Shown one piece after another: positions 1 through 11,059 of a DNA stretch of 64,000 bases (positions are counted from its first letter, which is position 1; every line of letters begins with the position of its first letter). The DNA comes from Aquilaria yunnanensis (taxonomy: Eukaryota; Streptophyta; Magnoliopsida; Malvales; Thymelaeaceae): contig CM077600.1 of the NCBI GenBank assembly GCA_039654915.1, forward strand, positions 45,554,492 through 45,618,491, written 5' to 3'. Under the pieces are notes generated by a model that searched no databases, was not told the origin of the DNA, and worked only from the letters and a program-made list of their open reading frames with translations. The position numbers were made by a program, and so were the translations under genes.

Positions 1-620
1 TTCCCAAACATATGCAAAACATTTCATCAAACTTATACGAAAATTCCCGAACATTAAAAGGCAGATCTACAAAAAAACCCTGGTGAAATTGACAGAATTG
101 GTTTAGAGAAAGTTATAGATGAAAGAAAAGGGAACCTAAAAATGTAGGGTTTGAAAAAAGCTGGAAAGAAAAAACACCACACGACACCGACACTGCTGGA
201 AAACTCATAGGTATAGCGGTAGTAGGTTCCGGCAGTGGGCCAGAAATTCCCCCTACAGCGTTACAATAGCCAGAAAATTCAATCGGAGGTCGGCACCACT
301 ACTAAACACATAAACCGAATCGGAGGTTTAGATAAAGATCTACAAAATCGAATTGTTTTTTTAGGAAAACGTTCGGAGAAAAACACATGGTGGACGGAAA
401 ACAGGTGATTAAATGAAAAAAAAAAAAAACTAGCCAAATTTATTCGCCCTATAAGTCACGCAGCTATAGAAGGAAGGGGACGAACGACGGCGAGTGGTGA
501 CCAAGGGGCGTCTTCCTTAGAGCAGACAAGAATCAGCGTATTAGTTTTGAGTGGCGGTGAGAAATGAGCGACAGTGTGAAATCGCTGCTAGGGTTTGGAG
601 AAACCATCCATTTATAGGCA
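1..620 (-). promoter_or_regulatory. Possible promoter and 5' leader of a minus-strand gene leaving the window on the left
   Basis: Read on the minus strand, this stretch is pyrimidine-rich and less AT-biased than its surroundings. It has a telo-box-like AAACCCTAG (plus 588-596), of the kind common near transcription starts of plant housekeeping genes, then a C/T-rich stretch resembling a 5' leader and a T-run that could belong to a leader intron. No coding exon is visible before the window edge, so this is inference from composition and motif only. Confidence 0.3.
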
Positions 621-2751
621 TTTTGGATCAAATTACATCCATTAGTCTTCAAACTCTTATGCGTATGCCTCTTTAGCCCTAACTCTTTAATTCGTGTCAT
701 TCTCAATTTTCTCTCAACTGTTTGTTTATACGAAGCACACACCATTTAATTTCTTTTTGTTTTGTCTTTCAATTAGAAGGGTCATCTATTGTAAAATTTT
801 TAGGCCGAAATTTATTTTTCAGTTATTGGGCTAAGATTAAATATCTTTTGGGCTATTAGAATTTGTTCAATATTATTGGTAGTTTTAATTCAGCCGAGAA
901 TTGCTTAGTTTCATAGGGGCTTATTTCTTTTTGGGCATGTAACAAAATTATTGACCCTGCTTTCTTTATTACCATGATATGGATTTGGGCTTCTGTAAAA
1001 AACTATTATAGTCCAAAATTTTGTTTCTTTTCCCCTCTTTCCATTTTGTATTTTTGCCATTTTAGTTTTTTTCCTTTTCAGTGTTTTTGAAACAAGGGCT
1101 TTAATTTTTTTTATGCAAAAAAAAATGTTTGCTTTAATTTTTTGGCCCACTTGTATTTACTCATCTGTGCTTTTTGTCCTGCCCTTTTATGTAGTGCCAC
1201 ATTTCTTTTACTGCTTAGTCCAACATTTTTTTCACCATTAAAGTAATATTTTATTGTACTTGGGTAAAAAGATTTTTTTTTCTCAAAACACACATACAGC
1301 TTCCCGGTAACATTTATTACTGTATTGCAGGTAGCCAAGTACCTTATACAATACTTATGGTCAAACCTCATGTTTAGCAACATCATCTATTATTGAGGTT
1401 AAAATTGTATGTAGAGTACTATATTTAAATTACATTTTTCACTGTTTAACTCATATATTTGCATTCTATATTTGTAACTCAAACCTCCCATAAGTTGAAA
1501 CCTCAATATAACTCTCCCACTTCCCATCCTTCAAGTATGCATCTTCACTTTATATACAACATGATTGTAGGAAGTGAATGGTGATTTTTTTTTCCTCTCA
1601 ACTTACTACTTCTTTAACTCCATATACTCATCTTCTAATTAAACTTTATCAAACATCTAAATGATTTTAACTCACAATATCTTTTTTAACATGATTGAAC
1701 TTGTACAAGACTATGATGTTATTGTTGAATTCTCAAATATAGATTATCATTACCATACATGAGTCACAAGCTTTCTCACATGGATAAAGATGTTAACAAG
1801 CCGAGTTTGGGCTGGGTATAGCTAACCTTAAAGCTTCCCTACAAGGCCATCCCATTTTAATACATTTGTTTGATTTTTTTTATACTTTTTTTTATACATT
1901 TACATATATTTTCAAAAGAATTTATATATTTATAATTGATTAATATCTAAAAATTCATAAATTAACGTAATATATGATAATTTATGTTAAATTATAATTT
2001 TATTTTGAAATAAAATATACTAATGTGGTAGGGGTATGGATAGGGTTGGGTGGAATTTGTTAAACCCGTATCCTCCTATGAATTTATAGGTAGGTATGAT
2101 ATTTAAGTTTTGGTAATTTAGTTTGGGGAAGGTATGATATTTTTTTAACATCTCTACACATAGAGTAATATTCAACGATTTATATTTTCTTTCTAATTTT
2201 TTTTAGAATTTTTATTTATACATCAACTTGAAGAGATACATTTTCATATGACCTATTGCCTCGTCCTTTAGATGGGTTATGAAACTAGTTTTATAATAAT
2301 TGGCGTCTCTCACTCATCTGATTCTGTTGTGAGTATCTCTCAGTATCATGACAAATTTAAAACATACGACAAGCCGGCCATAGAAGTTGGAGCATAAAGA
2401 AACACCACTTAACTTGGATTTTTTTTTTTGGTAATCAAACTTTGATTCTTGATAAGGTAATATTTTAATTTGTTCTAAAACAATTGCATTATTAGTATTT
2501 ATTAATATAAAATAGTGGCAAAAAAGTATTTGATGTTATATGGTGTCCTAAATGTTGGAGGTGTGCTGGGTTATCATCCTTAAGGCGTTATTTTTGTTTC
2601 GCTATTTTTCTGGCAAATGTGCCCAGTCGTACTTTACTTGAAAGTTGAAATGTCAATGACGGAGTTGTACGTTCTTGATAAATAACATGTGGCCATCTGC
2701 CTTCAAATGTGGATCCAAGTAAAAATGAACATCATCATCATCATCACTTCT
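621..2751. other. AT-rich intergenic DNA, nothing recognised
   Basis: No ORF here resembles a protein family. Composition is strongly AT-rich with T-runs. I found no terminal repeats or target duplications. Confidence 0.6.
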
Positions 2752-2760
2752 TAATTATTT

Positions 2761-3207
2761 GGGTTAATTATAATTTATCCCCTAAGGTTTAAGTAAAATT
2801 AAACTTTGCCCCTTTTATTTTATAAATATACACTTTTCCTCATGTATTTTTAATAAAGTCTAATAGTAATTTCTGAAATGTTAATTTAAATATTACGGTA
2901 GTTATTTTTTGATAATTTTAATTTTTATGATATTTTTTTTACAGTTAATGAACATTTAAATTATCAATTTTTTCTTTATGTTCTCTCTATAAGTAGAAAA
3001 TTGTATTTTTTAAATATCAACTAACTATAAAAAAAATTTCATATAAATTAAAATTACTTAAAAATGAATACCATGTGGTCTAAATAAAGATTTTAGAAGT
3101 TGCTGCAAGGCTATATTAAAATGGCAGGGGACAAAGTGTGTATTTAGATAATAAAGAGGTAAAGTGTAATTTCACCTAAACTTCAGGAGGCAAATTGTAA
3201 TTACCCC
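2761..3207. mobile_element. Mutator-like MITE, 447 bp
   Basis: The ends are imperfect inverted repeats of about 80 bp: the left end begins GGGTTAATTATAATTTATCC and the right end, read in reverse complement, begins GGGGTAATTACAATTTGCC. Directly outside is a perfect 9-bp duplication, taattattt (2752-2760 and 3208-3216). Nine-bp duplications with long terminal repeats are typical of the Mutator superfamily. The interior is AT-rich and non-coding. Confidence 0.85.
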
Positions 3208-3740
3208 TAATTATTTTTGTCAAGCACCTTTTCTTTTAATGAACTAGCAACAACTCGTTACTAATAAAATGTCCATTGCGTTTGGCGTAAGATCCATAGA
3301 ACACACTAGTACCATTAGGAAAAGGAAAACATCCGATTGCAATTTCTTCATGGAAATGTCAAACCACTAATTAGGAGGTTGTGACATTTGGCCTTCCATA
3401 ATTTTTGAACAAAGTAAACTATCTAGTCTTTCAAATCCCAATTAGTTGTTACATAATTTCAAATCCAATATTAAAATATTTTTTGTTTAAATAACACTAC
3501 ACTGAGTATTGATTGAGTACTACACTAAAAGAAAAACCAAAGCTACTAGTATAACAAACCTTAGCTTATATGCTGAAATTAACCCTAATTTGAACATGAT
3601 AATCTTTGGCCAATACCCGTTCAATTTATGAACTCAGTTGATCATGACATACTCACTTCTAAACTTTAAGTTGTGCTAATTCGGCACCTGAACTTCCGTA
3701 ATTGGATTAGTCAACGTTTTTACTAACAAGTGTGTGTCAT

Positions 3741-3760
3741 CACTACAAGAAAATGGGTGG
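3741..3760 (+). mobile_element. CACTA (En/Spm-type) terminus
   Basis: CACTACAAGAAAA is the usual outer end of plant CACTA transposons and related MITEs. No matching TTTTCTTGTAGTG end was seen downstream, so the element is truncated or its other end has decayed. Confidence 0.6.
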
Positions 3761-5084
3761 AGGTAGATGTCATTTGCCTTTGTCTGCCCACCCATAGGAT
3801 TGTCGTTTTTGAAGCCATCTGATCACTACATTGCATTGTGCAATAACCAAGCCTAAGATTTGCAAGCACTGGAACAACAAAATTTAGAGTTTAACTCATA
3901 CAATCTTCAATCTTCTATGTCCTGCAATTCTGACTAAAGCCATAACCACATCTATGTGGACTACATGAAGCTCTTAATCAGGTCAAGTTCATCTGGAGCC
4001 AAGATTTTAAATCAAAAAATCGACCATAAAAATAATAATAAGAATATGGTAGCTAACAGAGTAAAGGGTTACAGCTTGGAGTTTTTACAACTAATGGTGG
4101 TGGAGAAGGCACACGCAATGTAGGGGCTAAGGGTGTGGGAGGGGCGATGTCAGAAGGCAACAACTAAAAGAAGACGTGGTCTAAAAGACTATTGTAACAA
4201 TTGGGGATCTTTAAGTTTGATTGGGGTATGACTGTAAATGCGCTAGACTTTAAGGGGGAGGTTTTTATTTTACATGCAAGTGGATCACACATAGTCTAAG
4301 TTACATAATCCTTATATTTTCCTTATATTTTGGGTCATCAATTCGCATTCACGCTTCTACTTCCACATTCAACTGTCGCTCCAACTTTCATTTTTACAAC
4401 ATTTTTACTTGCATAAACTTAAAAAACGATGCTTTCATGCTCTCTTTCTGTTTCACTTCCTGCTCCCGCTTCTAGGACAATTTATACAACTTAGCACATG
4501 ACCCGCATATCCTACTAGGCCTGTTACCCACCTAACACATATAATACATTACTGCTAATGCGTTAATCTAAAATTGACTACTTTATCCAATCATTAAGGT
4601 AATTGCTGCCTTTGATTTTAAGGTTAAAATTCAAATTTTTACATAGGAAATTTGTTTTCTTTTTATTACAGATTTCCTTATCAGTTATCACTCAACTCTT
4701 ATTATCTTAATATAATAATTATGAATTAAAAAACTAATATATATATATATTGAGAAGACAGAAAATTCTATTGCATCTTCAAATTAGGCGCTTTCTTGGA
4801 GGCACTGATAGTGAGTCTTGCCTGTGTAGTCGATTGTCTTTGTATGCTTGTTGTCCACGCACCTAGACACACCCCTAATAGTGTTGAAGACCATACGTGG
4901 TGGTTCCTAGTATTCTTCAATTATGATTTTTTATTCTATTATTTACTTATTTGTTTATGTTATGACCACTAATGATATTATCTCCTAGCCTATGACAATA
5001 CTATGTCATACTTGGAGGATTGTGGAAAAAAGGGTAAAAAAGAAAAATCTGATCAGAACTTGTTTTAGCTTAATACATATCAAG
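3761..5084. other. Intergenic DNA downstream of the CACTA end
   Basis: No gene recognised. Part of it is presumably the body of the truncated CACTA-type element. A short TA run lies near 4740-4750. Confidence 0.5.
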
Positions 5085-5325
5085 AAGGGCAAAAAGGACA
5101 AATCTCTCATTAAAGTTTGTACGATAGTGGATATCACTTACTATTATTTTTTTACAGTTAAATCACCCACCAGTGTCACATTATCAGCAGATATTAGCAA
5201 CTATTGCTACATTTGTCCAGCTTTACGATGATGTCACAAATTTTCATAATGTGGAAAAATATATGGTTGTGTACATGGCAAGCTTGTATACAAAAAAAAA
5301 AAAAAAAGGAAAACACCTAACTCTT
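5085..5325 (-). repeat. Dispersed repeat family, copy A
   Basis: In reverse complement this segment aligns with 56,620-56,825 and partly with 8615-8865. Shared landmarks are GTGATTTAACTGTAAAAAAA, a block ending in GAGATTTGTCC, and a poly-A/poly-T next to CACCTAACT. It is a non-coding interspersed repeat of unknown class. Confidence 0.7.
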
Positions 5326-6387
5326 AAATTTTTTTATAATACTACAAGTCCCCCTCAAACTCTTTGCTTACTCATTCTAATCTTCTTCCCTACTCCTCAC
5401 TTCACTCAACTATCTCACTCGACATCTTTCACATTTGATTTCATTTTAATTTCTAGATTGCTGCCAACCAACTCATCAGCCTTGTCCCACTGAAGCTTTC
5501 CACTTTCTCCGCCTTACAATTTGCTCAATGTTTCCACCAATATCTTCAATGGGTCCTTTCTCAACGAACTCTTTCATCAAGCTCCATCACGGATGTATAC
5601 AGCGCAAACAAAATAGATCGAAATACAAGAGTTATCTCAAAGCGCCATGTTGACTTAACACCATTAGGGCTATTAATTTCAAGTGTAGGGTCAGGTTTGG
5701 GTCAACCTAAAATTTTCAAGCAGCTTTTCCATCCGAAAAATATAACCCGACCTGACCTTATTTATTGGCCTAACCCAAACCGACCTTAATCCCGAAAATA
5801 TAGGGGTAGGGTCAGGTTTACCCTACACCCATTGTCGGCTACCATTTCCTCTGCCGCTTTATCTCTAATCCCATCCGTTCACGTTTCATTCACCATCTAT
5901 GTGTTGATTGATGACAATCTGAAGTGGTGAAGCCATAATGAACTGAGGGACATGGACAATGATAATGAATTGGGTAACGACAGCTAACGGTGAACCAGAG
6001 GTTAAAAGTCAAAGGTCGATCGAAGTGACTCGTGAGCATGACCACTGTGAGAGGAACAACGTTTGGCAGCTGGCGTGGTAAAGCTCAACATGCATGAGGA
6101 TAAAGGAGCAAAGACTAACGGAGGAGCAGGGGTGAAAATTTTGATACAGAAAAGCATGACAAATGATGTAGATAGCAGGTGTATGAAAGGAATGATGTTG
6201 ATGACTTGATGATGAGGCAAATGACAGAGAAAGGTAGACACTGTCGAGTATAAAGGGAGGCAAATAGCAGCAATAGGTTGTGAGTTTACTGCCTGCGTGT
6301 TACCTTAGGGACACACTTAGTTAAGGTTAGGCTTTAGCAAACATGCCCAACTTGGTGACTAGTGTTAATGGGCTAGGTTAGGATAGG

Positions 6388-7881
6388 TGATAAATGTTAA
6401 TTTTGTGGTCAAACATGTTGACTTTTTGTCAACTTTGACCACAATTTTCTACCTTATCACTCAATATTTTTGGCCGATTCTTGCTTTGATCCTTCATTTT
6501 GTAGGTTGGAGAAGCGGACCATAGCATTGGAATGGCACCGGGACGAGCGGAACGAAAAATGGAAATGCAAAAGTCAACGGGAATTATAACTGTGGCACCT
6601 AGGCGCCACAGTACAAAGTCCTCTGCCAAGAAAAAGGCACTTTGGCGCCTAGGCGCCTAGACATGCCCTTCTGGAGCCTAGGCGCCAGGCACCCTCGAGC
6701 TCTGGCGCCTAGGCGCCCAGACACCCCCTCCTGGAGCCTAGGCGCCAGTCACCCGGGAAAGTGGTCCCCTACCTCAAATTTGAACACAAGCTTCCTATTG
6801 GCAAAGGACTTCTATCCAATGGGTTTGGTGAGTGAAAGGGACATCCTCAAGAGTAGAAGAATCCGGAACTAAGCAAGAAGAGGGGGATCTTCTTCATCTT
6901 CTTCATCTTCATCTTGTCTTCTTAGACTTAGTTTTGGTTTTCTTTCCACCATAGTTAGTATTTCTAGCTTTTCTTAGTTTTCTTCTTGGTGACCATTGGA
7001 GCTAACTTGGAGATTGCTTGGAGTGCTCAAGGAGACTAGCTTGGAAGACTTTGGATTCAAGAGCTTCTAGCTATCTTGGGTTTATTCTTTCATCTTCCTT
7101 GTAGTTCTTCATGGATGTTATTATGTTTACTTTCATGATTATGTTTTATTTAATTATGGAGTAGTTTTCTCTACACTTTCTATGGTTGTAGCTACTTGAA
7201 TTGGTTATGTTGGTTGGATTAATGGCTATTTAACTTTGGTTTTCCTTCATTGCTTGTTTACTCTTCTCTTTGAGTTCATTGTTATGTTGATTGATCAAGG
7301 GCCCTAGTCAATTGCACTTTAGATTTTTTTTAAACTCTTGGAAAAGATTAAAAGGAATTGGAATTAGGAGAAGAGTGTAGTGGCCATGGGCTTGTTGGGA
7401 GACTAGTCTAGGACACTAGGTGAAAGTAAATTGCACTTGTAATGCCCCTCTTGAACTAGCAATTGGGATGGGAGTCCATTCTAGTGTAAGCTTGGGAGAG
7501 TGACCCTTTCACTTGGGAGAGTAAGGGCCCAATTAGTTAACTTCACCAACAAGTAGAAAAATCAAACTATTAGCCTTAATTCACTAGCTAACCAAGTCAA
7601 ATAGTGAAAACCATAGAAAGTGTGTTTTGTTAATTCATTAGAAAATTCCTAATTTGCATTGTGTTTGTTGTTCTTATTTAGTAGTAATTTAAGTGGAGTT
7701 GCAAACTTAGTTATTTTCATAGTGAGTAAATTGTCAATTGTTGATTGTTTAGCTAAAGTGAGTCTCAAGGTAGTGGTAATTAGCAACCAATGCAAATTAA
7801 TCCTCGTGGGAACGATATCTTATTCACCCTATCTACACACGTCCCGTGCGCTTGCGGATTAGGGTTGTAAAACTCACAACA
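6388..7881. mobile_element. Solo LTR, 1494 bp, nested in the hAT-like element
   Basis: It starts with TG (TGATAAATG) and ends with CA (ACTCACAACA). A perfect 5-bp duplication, atagg, lies on both sides (6383-6387 and 7882-7886). TG..CA ends and a 5-bp duplication are the signature of LTR retrotransposon integration. No second copy of the ends, primer-binding site or gag/pol ORF is found inside, so I read it as a solo LTR left by recombination. A small ORF at 6642-6872 lies inside it and is not credible as a gene. The superfamily (Copia or Gypsy) cannot be told from this. Confidence 0.85.
6597..6750. repeat. GC-rich cluster of CCTAGGCGCC palindromes inside the solo LTR
   Basis: The motif CCTAGGCGCC, often extended to the 14-bp palindrome GGCGCCTAGGCGCC, occurs at least five times in about 150 bp, interleaved with a roughly 75-bp longer-period repeat. 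The block stands out from the AT-rich LTR around it. Confidence 0.8.
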
Positions 7882-8290
7882 ATAGGGAAGCTAGGGCATA
7901 TTTTGGGTTAATCAGATGGTTTCGGGTTAGCTCGAACCAACCCAAAATTTTAGTCTTAGAATAGGGTCGGGGTTAGGTTGGCCCAAATACTAGTTTTTCA
8001 TTTCCCTAACTCAACCCTAACCAAAAAATAGGATCGGGTTTTGGGTTAAAGCCAAAAGCTTTCACTCTTAAACACCACCATCAACAATTGTTGGCTATGG
8101 ATAAAATTTGTCTTTCTTTTGTTTCATTAGAACTCCACCGTCATCCTTACTGGCCGACCACAAATGGGCGTCGGCAAGTTCATTAAAAGAAAATAAATGA
8201 ATATCTCATATTCGATCTCTTCAAATCATCCCAAAAACCCATCATCCTCAAAGATCGCCTCTAACTCTGAGCCTAAACTTGATCAATTGG

Positions 8291-8422
8291 ATGGTTATGG
8301 AGAAGAAATACACAAATTCATTCCATAAGAGCGAGATTGTGACACCAGAGAAGTTCAAGGAAATGTTGGACCAGCTTTTCTTGCTTAATGGTGTTCTGGA
8401 TATTAGCGATTCAATTCAGTGA
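8291..8422 (+). pseudogene. Possible gene fragment, 43 codons, unknown family
   Basis: An ORF from ATG at 8291 to TGA at 8422 has protein-like composition, with segments such as EIVTPEKFKEMLDQLF. A second frame just upstream also reads without stops for over 20 codons (KLDQLDGYGEEIHKF), suggesting a frameshift between two parts of one old coding sequence. I do not recognise the family, and it may be chance or transposon-derived. Confidence 0.25.
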
Positions 8423-8614
8423 ATGAGTTTCCTGGATTTGCAAGGAAATATAAAAAGGATGAAGAATTGGAGCAAGAAATTCTACTGGTTTTTGGAACAT
8501 GTTTTGGATGAACATAATGAGAGGAGAGGATGATTTTGGGAATAATTTCCAGTTTAGAGGCCTATGTGCATCAAGTAAAATAGTTTGAGAATAAATATTG
8601 TAATTTACTTATAA

Positions 8615-8865
8615 GGATAGTAATTACGTGGCTTTTTTATTTTATGCAAATGGAATATTCTAAGAAAGGGAATATTCTATCTGTTAGTTTTGTATGTGGT
8701 TAATTTACCTATATTCAAAACAATGATTATTAGATTTCACTCGATTACAACTATTAGTGTGCGATTTAACTGTAAAAAAACAATGATGGGTTATGTCCAC
8801 TATCATGAAAACTTCAGTAAGGGATTTGTCCTTTTTGCCTATCATGAAGATAAAGTGAAAATGAG
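8615..8865 (+). repeat. Dispersed repeat family, copy B
   Basis: This copy shares CGATTTAACTGTAAAAAAAC and GGGATTTGTCCTTTTTGCC with copies A and D. Its left half (TTACGTGGCTTTTTTATTTT, TTTCACTCGATTACAA) matches copy C at 55,430-55,575 in reverse complement. Confidence 0.7.
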
Positions 8866-8897
8866 AAAATTTTGACATTGTACCAGACGATAATGAC

Positions 8898-8898
<1 letters not shown>

Positions 8899-8971
<73 letters not shown>
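8899..8971. repeat. (AAT)n microsatellite
   Basis: About 24 uninterrupted AAT units. Confidence 0.98.
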
Positions 8972-9074
8972 GTTGGTTTTCTCTTCACCGCTAAGATTTC
9001 AATTACTCTAAGTAAATACAAGTTCTGTCTCACTTAATGCATTGATTAAAGGGTTAATTCAATAATATGTGATC

Positions 9075-10003
9075 AAGAAATTCTTAAAGAAACCCATCTA
9101 GAGTTTAGTGAAAACTTTACTTGTCCTCTCCTTTTTGAAGATCCTTCACTTTATCCCTCAAAGTTTAATTAATCCTTCACGTACTCCCTTTTATAATAGT
9201 GAGAATGACAAATATCCTTTCCTTGTCTCGTTAGATAAGCTGAATTAACCATAATGCCAATAAGAAGCAATAACACTTTGGTAAGTTAACTAAAAAATTT
9301 TACAAAATTATATGTGACAAAAGTCATTTTTTCAATTATCAATAAAAATATTATTGGTGAAACTTAGTATATATAACACTACTCTTTGAGAATTATGTAG
9401 TAGTGGTGGTGGTGGTAGTGGTGGCAGTGGTAGTCGTAGTAGTAGTAGTGATGGTGGTAGTAGTAGTGGTAATAGTAGTAGTCATAGTAGTAGTGGTAGA
9501 GGTAGTGGTAGTAGTAGTAGTAGTAGTATTAGTAGTAGTAGTAATAGTAATAGTAGTAGTAGTAGTAGTAGTAGTAGTAAAATATTAAAATATTAACAAA
9601 CCCCTATTTTTTATATTCCACATTCGATTACATAATGTCTTTAGCTAGCTACTACATTTCAAATGCTACAACTGATATGCAATTCTCAAATAGTAGTGTT
9701 ATATATACTAAATTTCACCAAAAAAGTTTTATTATTAATTGGAAAAAAATAATTTTTTGATTATATATAATTTTGTACAAGTTTTCAATTAATTTAGCAA
9801 AGTGTCATTGTCTCATAGGGGCATTATGGTCAATTCAACCTATCTAGGAAGACAAGAAAAGAGTTTTTTTGGTTCTTACTATTATGGAAAGAGGTAAGCA
9901 AAGGATTCATTAAACCTCACGGGCAAAGTGAAAAATTCTCAAATAAAAAATTGTAAGTGAAGTTTTCATTAAATGTTAAGTGAATTTTTAAAAATTTCCC
10001 TAT
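9075..10003. mobile_element. Foldback-type element with ~300-bp inverted arms around a GTA/GTG core
   Basis: The left arm (about 9075-9395) and right arm (about 9660-10003) are imperfect inverted copies. Paired landmarks include TATATATAACACTACT in the left arm against AGTAGTGTTATATATA in the right, and the block around ACCATAATGCC against GGCATTATGGT. The loop is an imperfect GTA/GTG microsatellite. I could not define a clean target duplication, so the exact ends are approximate. Confidence 0.7.
9396..9580 (+). repeat. Imperfect (GTA/GTG)n microsatellite
   Basis: About 60 trinucleotides, mostly GTA and GTG with some ATA. The apparent poly-valine reading frame across it is an artefact of the repeat. 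Confidence 0.95.
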
Positions 10004-10404
10004 GTGTTCATCATCGCTTAGAAGTTAACCATGGAGCTCTCTATAATTTATAGGACTCACAATTTTCCCTAGATGATCGTCTTCATCAAAACAAAGGAAT
10101 GATGAAAAAAGCAAAAGATTGAAAGAATAGAGAGAGTGAAAACGAAAATGGCTAGCTTTGGACTTAGGAAACTGTAGAGGATGAAGACAAAGGAATGATT
10201 GAAAGAAGCAAAAGATTGAAAGAATAGAGAGAGTGAAAACGAAAATGGCTATGTGTTCATCATCGCTTAGAAGTTAACCATGGAGCTCTCTATAATTTAT
10301 AGGACTCACAATTTTCCCTAGATGATCGTCTTCATCAAAACAAAGGAATGATGAAAAAAGCAAAAGATTGAAAGAATAGAGAGAGTGAAAACGAAAATGG
10401 CTAG
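10000..10404. repeat. Tandem duplication, period 249 bp
   Basis: The 155 bp at 10,000-10,154 (CTATGTGTTCATCATCGC through AAAATGGCTAG) recur essentially without change at 10,249-10,404. A shorter third partial copy of the distal part (AAGATTGAAAGAATAGAGAG) lies at about 10,185-10,248. The high identity implies a recent event. Confidence 0.9.
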
Positions 10405-11050
10405 AAGGAAGCAAAACACAAATTTACAAATTTGGTTGGTGCGGTTGCAACCATAAGTGAATAAATGAGCATTTCGGAGCTAGGGTAGACAAGAGAGAAA
10501 GTGGCGGTTTGGTTTTTTCTACGTATGCTATAATTTTGGTTTATAATCTTCAAAAATATAAAAATTGAATAAAAAGGTTGAGTACTACTCTTATGGCTAG
10601 TTGCACGTGGGAGATTCTGTATTGTCGCTGTGACACGTTTAAAGGGTGAGAGACGTAGGACTATAAATCTAGATAAATGGTCGTCATTGATCAAAATGTC
10701 TTGTGAGGACTGAAGAGAAAGTTTTTTATTCATGGAAGGCTTCAAATCGTATGTTAAGTCCTTCATGAACTCTTCAGCATCACCATGGGCCATTGTTTGC
10801 CATTAAAGGTTAGGGAGATAGAAGATTAAGGAAAGAGGAATGAGTGTAACTGGTGATGATGGAAAGTTAAAAAGGATGAAACGTGAAATGTAATAATGAA
10901 GTTACTGCATGGGTGGTTATAAAAATTTAATTGTGGTGTAAGGTAAATTTATTGAGGTGTAGGGTATATTTAAATTATTAGGTAAGGCCCAAACCCAAGC
11001 TCGTGGTGCTCATTCAGGCCCACTGCAATTTATATTTAAGAGGGAGGCAG
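10405..11050. other. Intergenic; one unrecognised minus-strand ORF
   Basis: A 130-codon minus-strand ORF (10,401-10,793, beginning MAHGDAEEFMKDL) matches no family I recognise and overlaps the 3' end of the tandem duplication. It could be a gene fragment but is not called as a gene. Confidence 0.4.
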
Positions 11051-11059
11051 TATTTAAGG

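Larger units (their letters stand above)
5665..8070 (-). mobile_element. hAT-like element split by an inserted solo LTR
   Basis: The left end TTAGGGCTATTAATTT and the right end ..CTTTCACTCTTA are flanked by a near-perfect 8-bp duplication, aacaccat (5657-5664) and aacaccac (8071-8078), as expected for hAT elements. Removing 6388-7881 leaves an element of about 0.9 kb that aligns along its length, in reverse orientation, with the intact copy at 21,716-22,418: GGGTTAGGGT-rich ends, the block TTTTCCATCCGAAAAA, and the block ACACTTAGTTAAGGTTAGGC. No transposase ORF is present, so it is non-autonomous. Confidence 0.85.

Noticed and set aside
6642..6872. 76-codon ORF starting MAPRRLDMPFW
   Set aside because: It lies in the CCTAGGCGCC repeat of a solo LTR; the repeated Pro/Arg/Trp phrases follow the DNA repeat.
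9403..9588. Poly-valine ORF of 61 codons
   Set aside because: It is the translation of the GTA/GTG microsatellite.
10401..10793. 130-codon minus ORF beginning MAHGDAEEFMKDL
   Set aside because: No family recognised and its 3' end runs into a tandem duplication; not enough to call a gene.
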